Source: Xenopus tropicalis
Taxonomy: Eukaryota; Chordata; Amphibia; Anura; Pipidae
Length of the DNA stretch: 64,000 nt
NCBI RefSeq assembly: GCF_000004195.4
Contig: NC_030686.2
Coordinates: 44,565,961-44,629,960 of the forward strand
Direction: 5' to 3'
The translations under genes were made by a program, and so were the position numbers. Under the pieces are notes generated by a model. That model was given only the letters and a program-made list of their open reading frames with translations, did not search any database and was not told the origin of the DNA. Each line of letters opens with the position of its first letter. The first letter of the stretch is position 1. This document shows, piece by piece, positions 1 to 12,200 of this stretch.

Positions 1-1266
1 TGCTGGTTACTTTGGCCCTTCCTCGGGGACACTGCTGTGCTGGTTACTTTGGAGCCTTCCTTGGGGACACTGCTGTGCTGGTTACTTTGAGCATTCCTTG
101 GGGACACTGCTGTGCTGGTTACTTTGAGCATGTAGGTGCCAATGGGGGCAGGTGTGTGGGCATGTAGGTGCCAATGGGGGCAGGTGTGTGGGCATGTAGG
201 TGCCAATGGGGGCAGGTGTGTGGGCATGTAGGTGCCAATGGGGGCAGGTGTGTGGGCATGTAGGTGCCAATGGGGGCAGGTGTGTGGGCATGTAGGTGCC
301 AATGGGGGCAGGTGTGTGGGCATGTAGGTGCCAATGGGGGCAGGTGTGTGGGCATGTAGGTGTCAGTGGGGGAAGGTGTGTGGGCATGTAGGTGCCAATG
401 GGGGCAGGTGTGTGGGCATGTAGGTGCCAATGGGGGCAGGTGTGTGGGCATGTAGGTGCCAATTGGGGGCAGGTGTGTGTGGGCATGTAGGTGCCAATGG
501 GGGCAGGTGTGTGGGGCATGTAGGTGTCAGTGGGGGAAGGTGTGGTGGGCATGTAGGTGCCAATGGGGCAGGTGTGTGGGCATGTAGGTGCCAATGGGGG
601 CAGGTGTGTGGGCATGTAGGTGCCAATTGGGGCAGGTGTGTGGGCATGTAGGTGCCAATGGGGGCAGGTGTGTGGGCATGTAGGTGCCAATGGGGGCAGG
701 TGTGTGGGCATGTAGGTGCCAATGGGGACACTGCTGTGCTGGTTACTTTGAGAATTCCTCGGGGACACTGCTGTGCTGGTTACTTTGAGCCTTCCTTGGG
801 GACACTGCTGTGCTGGTTACTTTGAGCATTCCTTGGGGACACTGCTGTGCTGGTTACTTTGAGCCTTCCTCGGGGACACTGCTGTGCTGGTTACTTTGAG
901 CCTTCCTCGGGGACACTGCTGTGCTGGTTACTTTGAGCCTTCCTCGGGGACACTGCTGTGCTGGTTACTTTGAGCCTTCCTTGGGGACACTGCTGTGCTG
1001 GTTACTTTGAGCATTCCTTGGGGACACTGCTGTGCTGGTTACTTTGAGCCTTCCTTGGGGACACTGCTGTGCTGGTTACTTTGAGCCTTCCTTGGGGACA
1101 CTGCTGTGCTGGTTACTTTGAGCATTCCTCGGGGACACTGTTGTGCTGGTTACTTTGAGCATTCCTCGGGGACACTGCTGTGCTGGTTACTTTGAGCATT
1201 CCTCGGGGACACTGCTGTGCTGGTTACTTTGAGCATTCCTTGGGGACACTGCTGTGCTGGTTACTA
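1..1266. repeat. Nested minisatellites: 37-bp array interrupted by 32-bp array
   Basis: A 37-bp unit (core ggacactgctgtgctggtta) runs from the window start to about 128 and again from about 728 to 1266. Its copies differ mainly at a cattcctt/ccttcctc segment. Between the two blocks lies an array of about 19 copies of a different 32-bp unit (core catgtaggtgccaatggggg). Each 32-bp copy ends in a G-run like the one preceding the 37-bp core, so the arrays join without a spacer. Copies around 465-560 carry small insertions and deletions. Long open frames on both strands here are by-products of the repetition and show no coding signature. Confidence 0.95.
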
Positions 1267-2352
1267 TAAGTACAGCCTTAAAGGGGAGGTTTGTTATGGG
1301 ATAGAGCGGCTGGCCCGCGTGGGATAGGACGGCTGGCCATCTTTCTCCTGCCAGAGGTCCCCTCTCCCTGCTGTAAGTCCCCTGATGGGCAGTAGCGGAT
1401 GCGGCTCTGTAGGACACATAGGCTCTGGGTGTAGCTGATGGGAAAGGGCCGAGTCAGTCACACACCCAGAAACCCCTGTGAGGATCTGGCTGCCTGCCAC
1501 TCACTGCTTGCACTCTCCTCTCATAGCAACTCCCTGCCCTGTGTCTGTGGGAATGTGGCCCAGGCAAGGCTGCTGGATTTTATACATGTCACTCTTGTAT
1601 GAGCAGTAACTGGGTATTTGGGGTTCCTAATTAAGGATTAATTAACAGTGATACATAATGAAGCTTAGCCAGGCAACCCTATGAATGTTGGTTATATCCA
1701 GGCACATACAACTCTCTGGTGCAGCTCAGAGATGAGTAAAACAGAAACATGTTACAAAGGCAAGTGTAAAGGGCATAGTGTCCCTTTAAATCCCAGTCGG
1801 AGTGCGGCGGCGGCTTTTCCTTTCCGACAGGCGCTTTGTTGCCGGTCCCTGCAGGACGGCGGCTTCCCATGAAGTTCCTATATATAGGCCTGTTGCACAC
1901 GTACGCCCCGTGCTTCTCCTGTTGGCCGCTGTGGGCAGATGTATGTATGTGCCATGTCTGCCTTAGCGCCCCCTAATGGCCAGCTTCTGGCTTGTAGGGT
2001 TATTGACCCAGACCTGTAACCAATGGGGATAGTAAAGCAAGTGCTGCTTCCGCCGTCTCTCCTGCCCTCATCTCCAGCTTGGGTAAAGGTCCCGGCCGGG
2101 CTGCTCAGTGCGGGTTAAAGATTAATGGGCCCTGGGCTTGTTTGCATGATGTCAGTGAGCTGCCGATAATTTCCCTGTTATTTAGAGTGTACGTATGTGT
2201 ATATTTGTCTGTGGCGGGACACTTTCCCTATAGGAGTGGGAGTCTTTCCCTTTATCAGGTAGGACTTCTGCTCGTTGCCTGCACCAGGGGCCACACCGGG
2301 CCACCCACCTACTGCCTTCTAATGCTACTATTGCTTTATGTTCTCCTGGGTG
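1267..2352 (+). promoter_or_regulatory. Candidate llgl2 promoter / non-coding first exon
   Basis: This is the only non-repetitive stretch upstream of the first llgl2 coding exon. From about 1795 to 2100 it is rich in CpG (gcggcggcgg-type sequence near 1805). It has a CCAAT box near 2020 and a possible splice donor at 2083 (ttgg|gtaaag) that could join to the acceptor at 3246. A TATA-like run (tatatata) lies near 1880. No coding sequence is recognisable. The first exon of the gene could equally lie upstream of the window, so this is inference from composition only. Confidence 0.25.
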
Positions 2353-3140
2353 TAGGGGGGCCTTGCCTTATGGAGCTAGGGGGTCCTTGCCTTATGGGGC
2401 TAGGGGGCCTTGCCTTATGGGGCTAGGGGGCCTTGCCTTATGGGGCTAGGGGGCCTTGCCTTATGGGGCTAGGGGGTCCTTGCCTTATGGAGCTAGGGGG
2501 TCCTTGCCTTATGGAGCTAGGGGGCCTTGCCTTATGGGGCTAGGGGGTCCTTGCCTTATGGAGCTAGGGGGCCTTGCCTTATGGGGCTTAGGGGCCTGCC
2601 TTATGGAGCTAGGGGGCCTTGCCTTATGGAGCTAGGGGGCCTTGCCTTATGGAGCTAGGGGGTCCTTGCCTTATGGGGCTAGGGGGCCTTGCCTTATGGG
2701 GCTAGGGGGCCTTGCCTTATGGGGCTAGGGGGCCTTGCCTTATGGAGCTAGGGGGCCTTGCCTTATGGGGCTAGGGGGCCTTGCCTTATGGGGGCTAGGG
2801 GGCCTTGCATTATGGGGCTAGGGGGCCTTGCCTTATGGGGCTAGGGGGTCCTTGCCTTATGGAGCTGGGGGTCCTTGCCTTATGGAGCTAGGGGGCCTTG
2901 CCTTATGGAGCTAGGGGCCTTGCCTTATGGAGCTAGGGGGCCTTGCCTTTATGGGCTAGGGGGCCTTGCATTATGGGGCTAGGGGGCCTTGCCTTATGGG
3001 GCTAGGGGGTCCTTGCCTTATGGGGCTAGGGGGCCTTGCCTTATGTGGGTAGGTGGCCCTTGCCTTATGGGCCTAGGGGGTCCTTGCCTTATGGAGCTAG
3101 GGGGGGGGGGGCTTGTCTTATGGAGCTAGGGGGCCTTGGG
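2353..3140. repeat. 23-bp minisatellite
   Basis: About 34 copies of a 23-bp unit (ccttgccttatggggctaggg) run almost to the acceptor of the first llgl2 coding exon. Copies vary between ggggct and ggagct, with scattered one-base length changes. The array ends in a run of about ten G residues near 3102-3111. Confidence 0.95.
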
Positions 3141-3266
3141 CTGACATTGCTAGGTGTACATGGCCTGACTCTCCTGGATAGCCCTGCCTGCTACCCCTAC
3201 GTACTCTCCCGGGTTTGGCACTGAATGTTCCCTTTCTGCCTTACAGGGTGCTGAGGAGCCGCGGAG

Positions 3267-6200
3267 ATGAAGCGCTTCCTTCGCTCCGGCCATGATTCTG
3301 TGAGGGAGCGGCTGAAACGGGACCTTTTCCAGTTTAACAAGGTGAGTCGGAGACCTGCAGAGAAGGACTCCGTTCCCTGTTGGGACTGTCACCCAATCAC
3401 TAAAAAGGGGTAGTTTACCTTTAAATAAACTTTTAGTATGACGTAGACTGATATTCTGAGATAGTTTGCTGTTGGTCTTCACTTTTATTTTTTGTGGTTT
3501 TTCAGTTATTTAGCTTTTCGTTTAGCATCTCTATGGTTTAGTATTTCAGCATCTCTCTGGTTGCTAGGTTCATATTTAACCTAGCAACCAGGCAGGGGTT
3601 TGAATGAGAGACTGGAATATGAATAGCAGAGAATAGCAGAGATAAGTAATAAAAAGCAATAATAACAATACAATTATAGCCTCATGGAGCAGGATTTGCC
3701 GTCCTTTTCTACATCTTTCCAGATTTCAAACAGGGGGTCACTGACCCGAGCAGTCAAAAACCTATTGGTCTTTGACTGCCGGGGTCAGTGACCCCCTGTT
3801 TGAAATCTGGAAAGATGTAGAAGAGGAAGGCAAATCATTCAAAAACAATAAGAAACGAACAAAGACCAGTTGCAGAGTTGCTAGGAATAGGATATTCTGT
3901 ATTATACTAAAAGTTAAGTTAAACTTTCCATGTAGCTGCTCTGCAATGTGTTAGTCCCCTGCTGAGTGATACCATAAGCACCCTGCTATATCCCTGCAGG
4001 GGGGCCCCTTGCTTGCCCGGGCAGGACTGGCTCTCCATCATATTCTTACCTGGGATAACAATCCCTACAAAGAGCGGACAGCCTGGTGTGCAGCAGGAGA
4101 TACTGACTCCAACACCAGATTATACACCAGATGCTCATATTGCTGCGAACTCAAATACTTGGGCAGTAAAGCCAGGTAACAGAATGGGTTCTGCTGTACG
4201 TCACTGGGTGCCCTTGCTGCATCGGTTCTGTCATGGCGCCAAGCACACTGTGTGGCTGACCCGTCTCTCATACCTTCCAGTGTAGTATGTGCAGAGATTG
4301 GCTGTGCCAAGAGAGAATGGGTTACACTGCCAGGCAGGAATCAAGTTCAGGCTGGAAACCAGCTTGACAGGTTTAGGAGCACAAATAAAGGGCAGGTTTG
4401 GGGTAATAGAAGAGCAGGCTGTGTGCTAAATAGAGAGTAGGCAACATGGGCACAGGCAACTCTTACCCTTACTAGTATTCCGACATGGGAACTTGGATTT
4501 AGTGTGCTGTTCCTAAAGTAATTGTGGCCTGAATAGGCTGTACTTTATTTTACTGTGCACATTCAGCAAAATATATGGGCTGGCAGAGCCCTAATTACAG
4601 TGCCAAGCCAAGGAGCTGCCCACTACATGCCACCCAGCGCTTGCCTGCCCCCTGCTGCTTTCCACTCCTTCCTGTTCCTGACAGTCTCCCTGTGCGGCTC
4701 TGCTGATCCCCCTCCAGTTGCACGTGGGGGTACGTCCCTCCTCTGCCTTCCCCCTAGTTCTGTCCCTGCTTATTTATCCTCCCCACTGCTTTGGTGCTTG
4801 CGCAATGCCGTGCTGTCATGCTGCAGAACTAGACATTCTTCTCTCAGCAGTCACAACTGTTCGCATTTAGATGTGAAATGATAAAAATGCCAGAAGGTGA
4901 GTAGTTTCACATGGGTGTGCTGGGTATCGCTGGGAGGGTCACGTCACGGCTGGGAATACAGACTTTCCTGCATCAACAACACAAATAGGCGGTAAGCTGG
5001 CACCACGGGTAGTGTAGTAATGCCAAAGGTCACTTGCCCCCTGGTAACAAGTACATATTTATTATAAAGTGTAAGCCAGCATCACTGGTGATGTTGCCCA
5101 TAGCAACCAATCAGCAATTAGATTTGAATGGTCACCTACAAGTTAAGGTGGCCATACACAGGTTGATTTGGGTCCCTAAGATCGATTCAGCAGCTTATCT
5201 CCACGTGTATGGGTCCCCTGATGGGCCTAACTGACCGATATCTGGCCTAAAATTGCCCAGATCTCAAATGGGCAGATTTGATTTTCCCATCAGATTGGGG
5301 ACCACATTGATGCGGTCCGAAGGCCCATAAACCCGCTGTTTGAATTTGATCCTTCTGCCCTAGGGCTAAACAATCGAATTAGCCCGATATTGCCCCCCGT
5401 AGGTGGCCATATTGGGAGATGATGTGCTCCTTTGGTGACCTCGCCAAACGAGTGGATTGCACCATGTATGGCCACCTTTAGAAAACAAAAGCAAAGATCT
5501 AATTGGTTGTTATGGGCAACATCACCACCGATGCCATTCAACTACAACTCCCAGCAGTAGCTTTGGTTCTGGACCAGTTAGTGTTTATAGTTTAGCAGCT
5601 GGAAGGCCCCTGTGTTGCTTATCTGTGGAGATAAAGATAAATGAATGTTCTGCTATGTTTATCTCTCTTTCTGTCCCCCCTCCAGACAGTGGAACATGGA
5701 TTCCCCCACCAGCCCAGCGCTTTGGGGTACAGTGACTGCCTTAGCCTCATGGCGATTGGAACTCGTTCCGGAGCCCTCAAAGTGTATCCTTTATTAGTGC
5801 AGCTGACGGTTAGAATACAAGGAGGCAGGCGTTGAGCCGTATTTATAGGGAAGCAGGTATTGGCACAGCTCTTTATCGCCCGTCCGTTGCTGGAGCCGTA
5901 TGGAAAACTGAGAGCAACTTCATTATCAGTGCAGTGAGGTGGGTTGTACTTTAGCTGAACATCTGACCCCCCTTCCACCCTTGTGTTTACACTGCAGTTT
6001 GTTCCATATTGGCTTCTGGCCACGGGCCAGGCTGTAAGTGACACGGGCTGGTGCTGTACGGGGTAGGCCGTTCCTGTGCAGGCTGCGGCATGCTCCCTGT
6101 GTGAGTTTGTACTTTCTCCTTGCTCCATACTGATGCTCCCCCCGCATTCCCTGATGTAGTAGCCCACTCTGCTCAGCATCATCCCTGCCTCGGGCATTCC

Positions 6201-9200
6201 CCCCCCGGAACTATTTGTGTAACTGGCATCAGGGGAGATGGTACAGGCCAACTACCCCTTCTGTCCTTCTACCTTCTGTTTATTTTTCTCTCCTCCTGCC
6301 CTGTACAATGTTATTCCCACTATCGGCCACTGTATCTCTGTGCCATGCCCGTGTATTGTGTTCCATTTCAATACATTTATTGCACACACTTTTGAGGATT
6401 AAAGAACCAATTCCTGTTTGTCACAGTAATTTAGCTAATCCTTTTAGTTACACAACCTGAAATATCCACCCTGTTGCACATCTCTGTGTCATCAGGAAAA
6501 ATCCCATCCCTTCTATAACTTTTATATATATTTGCAAGGAGACATTCAACGGCTGTTTCATTTTTCTTCTTTATAATTAGTGCGTATTTGAAAAGCTTTC
6601 TGAACTCAATCCAATCAAAGCCTCAATATCCTGCAGTGATATAAGCAATGGTTTACGATGTGTGACAGAATGCTCTGCTAGAATCTCAGCCATAAAGCAG
6701 GGCAGGACTGCTGCTTACAATGGGGGGGGGATCAGATAAGATCTCTGCCACTGTGACAGAATGCTCTGTTATACAGATAGCTAGAATCTCAGCCATAAAG
6801 CAGGGCAGGACTGCTGCTTACAATGGGGGGATCAGATAGGATCTGTGCCACTGTGACAGAATGCTCTGTTATACAGATAGCTAGAATCTCAGCCATAAAG
6901 CAGGGCAGGACTGCTGCTTACAATGGGGGGATCAGATAGGATCTGTGCCACTGTGACAGAATGCTCTGTTATACAGATAGCTAGAATCTCAGCCATAAAG
7001 CAGGGCAGGACTGCTGCTTACAATGGGGGGATCAGATAGGATCTGTGCCACTGTGACAGAATGCTCTGTTATACAGATAGCTAGAATCTCAGCCATAAAG
7101 CAGGGCAGGACTGCTGCTTACAATGGGGGGATCAGATAGGATCTGTGCCACTGTGACAGAATGCTCTGTTATACAGATAGCTAGAATCTCAGCCATAAAG
7201 CAGGGCAGGACTGCTGCTTACAATGGGGGGATCAGATAGGATCTGTACCACTGTGACAGAATGCTCTGTTATACAGATAGCTAGAATCTCAGCCATAAAG
7301 CAGGGCAGGACTGCTGCTTACAATGGGGGGGATCAGATAGGATCTGTGCCACTGTGACAGAATGCTCTGTTATACAGATAACTAGAATCTCAGCCATAAA
7401 GCAGGGCAGGACTGCTGCTTACAATGGGGGGATCAGATAGGATCTGTGCCACTGTGACAGAATGCTCTGTTATACAGATAGCTAGAATCTCAGCCAGGGT
7501 ATGGGATGGGATCTGTGCCACAGTGGTTTTGCAGATATTACACATAGGAGCAGCCTTGTAGTCACCTGTCCGTATTACTCTGCATTTCTGTGACTGCCAT
7601 TAAGGCTTTCAGCCAATTTCATATCCATTGTTGTAACCTACAGTCCGGCTATAACCTGGCAATTAACGGACTAAGTGCAGCCCAGCTAAGCCCCTGAGGC
7701 CGGCCCACCCATGTCACACAGATTCAAAGATCCATGAACCTGTTTGATGTTATCTCCATTCAGTAATCCCAGGTTGTCCCACGTCTGTCACAGAGATGGG
7801 AAGAGTGACAGGGGATGTTTGTTTTGGGTTTTATGGCCCAGATTATCTCTCTTAAGGCTGTCTGGCAGGGATAGATGTATTTCTCCTTAATATCCCTTCC
7901 CTGCAGATATGGCTCCCCAGGGGTGGAATTTATGGGTCTCCATGATGAGAATAACTCTGTGACAAAGATCAGCTTCATCCCAGACCAGGTAAAGATGGGC
8001 GTGTCTGTGCTGTGGGCGTGTCGGTGCTGTGGGCGTGTTGGTGCGGTGGCCGTCTCTGTGCGATGGCCGTCTCTGTGCGATGGCCGTCTCTGTGCGATGG
8101 CCGCCTCTGTGCGATGGGCGCCTCTGTGCGATGGCCGCCTCTGTGCGATGGCCGCCTCTGTGCGATGGCCGCCTCTGTGCGATGGCCGCCTCTGTGCGAT
8201 GGCCGCCTCTGTGCGATGGCCGCCTCTGTGCGATGGCCGTGTCTTTGCGATGGCCGCCTCTTCGAGCTGTGTAGGCCCAGCTTTTTGATTCAAACTCTTC
8301 CTGTTTCTCAGTGCCAACTCGTCACCGTCCTCGATGACAACAGCCTCCACCTGTGGTCATTTCCGCATCACGACGGGGTCTCAGAACTGCAGGAAGAGAA
8401 GAAATTCACCCTACGTGGCCCCCCTGGGTAAGTGCCATTATAGTTGGTACCATTATTATTATTATTATTATTATTAATAACATGTATTTATAAAGTGCCA
8501 ACATATCCCGCAGCGCTGTACAATAAGTGGGTTTCATACACTGGACATACAGAGTAACATATAAAGCAATCAATAACCGATACAGGAGGGGAAGAGAGCC
8601 CTGCCCAAAAGAGCTTACACTCTACAAGGAGTAACATATAAAGCAATCAGTAACCGATACAGGAGGGGAAGAGAGCCCTGCCCAAAAGAGCTTACACTCT
8701 ACAAGGAGTAACATATAAAGCAATCAGTAACCGATACAAGAGGTGAAGAGAGCCCTGCCCAAAAGAGCTTACACTCTACAAGGAGTAACATATAAAGCAA
8801 TCAGTAACCGATACAAGGGGTAAAGGGAGCCCTGCCCAGAAGAGCTTACACTCTACATTATTATTAACATGTATTTATAAAGCGCCAACATATCCCACAG
8901 CGCTGTACAATAAGTGGGTTACATACATTGGGCATACAGAGTAACATATAAAGCAATCAGTAACCGATACAGGAGGGGAAGAGAGCCCTGCCCAAAAGAG
9001 CTTACACTCTACAAGGAGTAACATATAAAGCAACCAATAACCGATACAAGAGGTGAAGAGAGCCCTGCCCAAAAGAGCTTACACTCTACAAGGAGTAACA
9101 TATAAAGCAACCAATAACCGATACAGGAGGGGAAGGGAGCCCTGCCCAAAAGAGCTTACACTCTACAAGGAGTAACATATAAAGCAATCAGTAACCGATA

Positions 9201-12200
9201 CAGGAGGGGAAGGGAGCCCTGCCCAAAAGAGCTTACACTCTACAAGGAGTAACATATAAAGCAACCAATAACCGATACAAGAGGTGAAGAGAGCCCTGCC
9301 CAAAAGAGCTTACACTCTACAAGGAGTAACATATAAAGCAACCAATAACCGATACAAGGGGTGAAGAGAGCCCTGCCCAAAAGAGCTTACACTCTACAAG
9401 GAGTAACATATAAAGCAATCAGTAACCTATACAAGAGGGGAAGAGAGCCCCGCCCAAAAGAGCTTACAATCTACAAGGAGTAACATATAAAGCAATCAGT
9501 AACCGATACAAGAGGTAAAGAGAGAGCCCTGCCCAAAAGAGCTTACACTCTACAAGGAGTAACATATAAAGCAATCAGTAACCGATACAGGAGGGGAAGA
9601 GAGCCCTGCCCAAAAGAGCTTACAATCTACATTATTATTAACATGTATTTATAAAGCGCCAACATATCCCCCAGCGCTGTACAATAAGTGGGTTTCATAC
9701 ATTGGACATACAGAGTAACATATAAAGCAATCAGTAACCGATACAAGAGGTGAAGGGAGCCCTGCCCAAAAGAGCTTACACTCTACCTCTTCTATTCAGC
9801 AGTTGGTCAGAACAGTCTCATCTACTTCTATTGGGTAATGGCTCATCCCTTCTCTTTAATGGGCAGGTCTCCTCCGAGCGTGACGCAGATCAAGGTGCTG
9901 TTGCCGCACTCCTCGGGGGAGAAGCTGTACGTGGGCACCGAGGGGGGCAGTGTGTTCATTCTCGAGCTGCCATCTCTGCGGGTGCTAGAAGAGAAGACAG
10001 TGGGGCATGAAGCGGCTCTTCAAGGGTAAGAAACCTTTGTTTTACACCCTTTGTTGTACAACCGTTTCGACCCAAACAGTTAAGCAGATTCTCCCTCCTG
10101 CAGTCTGCCTGACGAGTACAGCAGCAGGAGAGCGTTTGAGTCTGTGGAGGCCTTGCAGGAGAATCCCCGCAATCCAGACCAGCTTTTGATTGGTTACAGC
10201 CGCGGAATGATGGTGACGTGGGACTTGGTAAAGGGACGCAGCGTGCAATATTTTCTGGGCAAACAGGTAACAGCCGCTCAGGAACTTTCCTTCTCTGTAT
10301 AGGTGCAATTAAAATTATATTTGTATTTATACATATGGGTAGGAGGTGCCATAGTGTTTCCCTTAGACAGTACAGTATAGGGGTACAGCTTATTGTGTGC
10401 CCGGAACATTCCTTCTCTGTATATTTGTATTTATACATATGGGTAGGGGGTGCCATAGTGTTTCCCTTAGACAGTACAGTATGAGGGTACAGCTTATTGT
10501 GTGCCCAGAACATTCCTTCTCTGTATATTTGTATTTATACATATGGGTAGGGGGTGCCATAGTGTTTCCCTTAGACAGTACAGTATGGGGGTACAGCTTA
10601 TTGTGTGCCCAGAACATTCCTTCTCTGTATATTTGTATTTATACATATGGGCAGGAGGTGCCATAGTGTTTCCCTTAGACAGTACAGTATGGGGGTACAG
10701 CTTATTGTGTGCCCAGAACATTCCTTCTCTGTATATTTGTATTTATACATATGGGTAGGGGGTGCCATAGTGTTTCCCTTAGACAGTACAGTATGGGGGT
10801 ACAGCTTATTGTGTGCCCAGAACATTCCCTCTCTGTATATTTGTATTTATACATATGGGTAGGAGGTGCCATAGAGTTTCCCTTAGACAGTACAGTATGG
10901 GGGTACAGCTTATTGTGTGCCCAGAACATTCCTTCTCTGTATATTTGTATTTATACATATGGGTAGGAGGTGCCATAGTGTTTCCCTTAGACAGTACAGT
11001 ATGAGCAAATCCCTTCTCTGTATATTTCTGTATAATTTATTATATTTTGCATGTCTTGTTGATAATGGACATTTAACCCCTTATTTCCTGTTAGCAACTA
11101 GAGAACGTTTTCTGGTGCCGCGATGGGAAGCAGATAGTCAGCTGTCACAGCGATGGGGGCTACAACCAATGGGAGGTCTCAAATGAGCTAGTACAGGTTT
11201 CTCCCAAGGAGAGCAAAGTGCCATACGGTGAGCTGGGTGACTTTATGCTGAGGGGTGGGTTAAGCTGGGAGGAGAAGGGGCTCTAATATGTCTGTTCTGT
11301 GCCCAAGGTCCCTTCCGCTGCAAGGCAATCAGTAAAATAACCTGGCACACCACGCGCAGAAGGTGAGTTTAAGGGTATTTAGGGTTGTACTAGTGCCTGA
11401 CCCTATTCTGCGCTCAATCCTAACTCTGTTAAACCTCCGACAGCCGGTCTCCGTACGTGGTGTTCCAAGGAGGGATGCCCATGGCCAGCTATGGGGACAG
11501 GCACATCATATCCGTGGTACATGGGAACCAGCAGACTGCTTTTGACTTTACCTCTCGGATCATTGACCACGTAGTTATTGCCAACCCGGATCCCTCAGCA
11601 GGTGGGTGAGCGGCGCATTATAGTAAGGATTCTGGCTGTGCCCATAGTATCACCGCTATAGAGTTTCATTATCAGTTACATGGGCATTATTCTCCCTCCC
11701 CAGAGTACGATGACCCGCGGGCCCTGCTGGTGCTGGTAGAAGAGGAGTTGGTGATGATCGACCTGCAGAGCCCCGGCTGGCCAGTGATCCAGTGCCCCTA
11801 CCTCATCTCCCTCCATTGTTCAGCCATTACCTGCTCCCATCACATCTCCTCCATCCCCTTGAAGCTATGGGAGCGGATAATCAGCGCGGGGAGGAAGCAG
11901 AACACTCAGTACTCTAACATGGTACGGTTCCCCCGGGGCCTGCACTTGGCACCACAGCTTGCTTGCTTCCACTAACCCAGACAAAAATATAGATTGATTG
12001 GGTAATGCAATTTGGCCAAATACCATTTCTTCTACATCAAATGAATTTTAGTTTTCAGTGAGGGGTTGTAGGTTGGCTAACCTTTTACCCCAGGTTTGTG
12101 CACCTCCACTTTCCTTAAGGTCCCCATACACCTTAAGATCCACTCGCTTGGCGATGTCGCCAAGCGAGCGGATCTTTTCCCGATATCCCCACCTACGGGT

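Noticed and set aside
6660..7497. CRISPR-like regular array
   Set aside because: Units are direct head-to-tail copies without unique spacers, and the locus is in a vertebrate intron.
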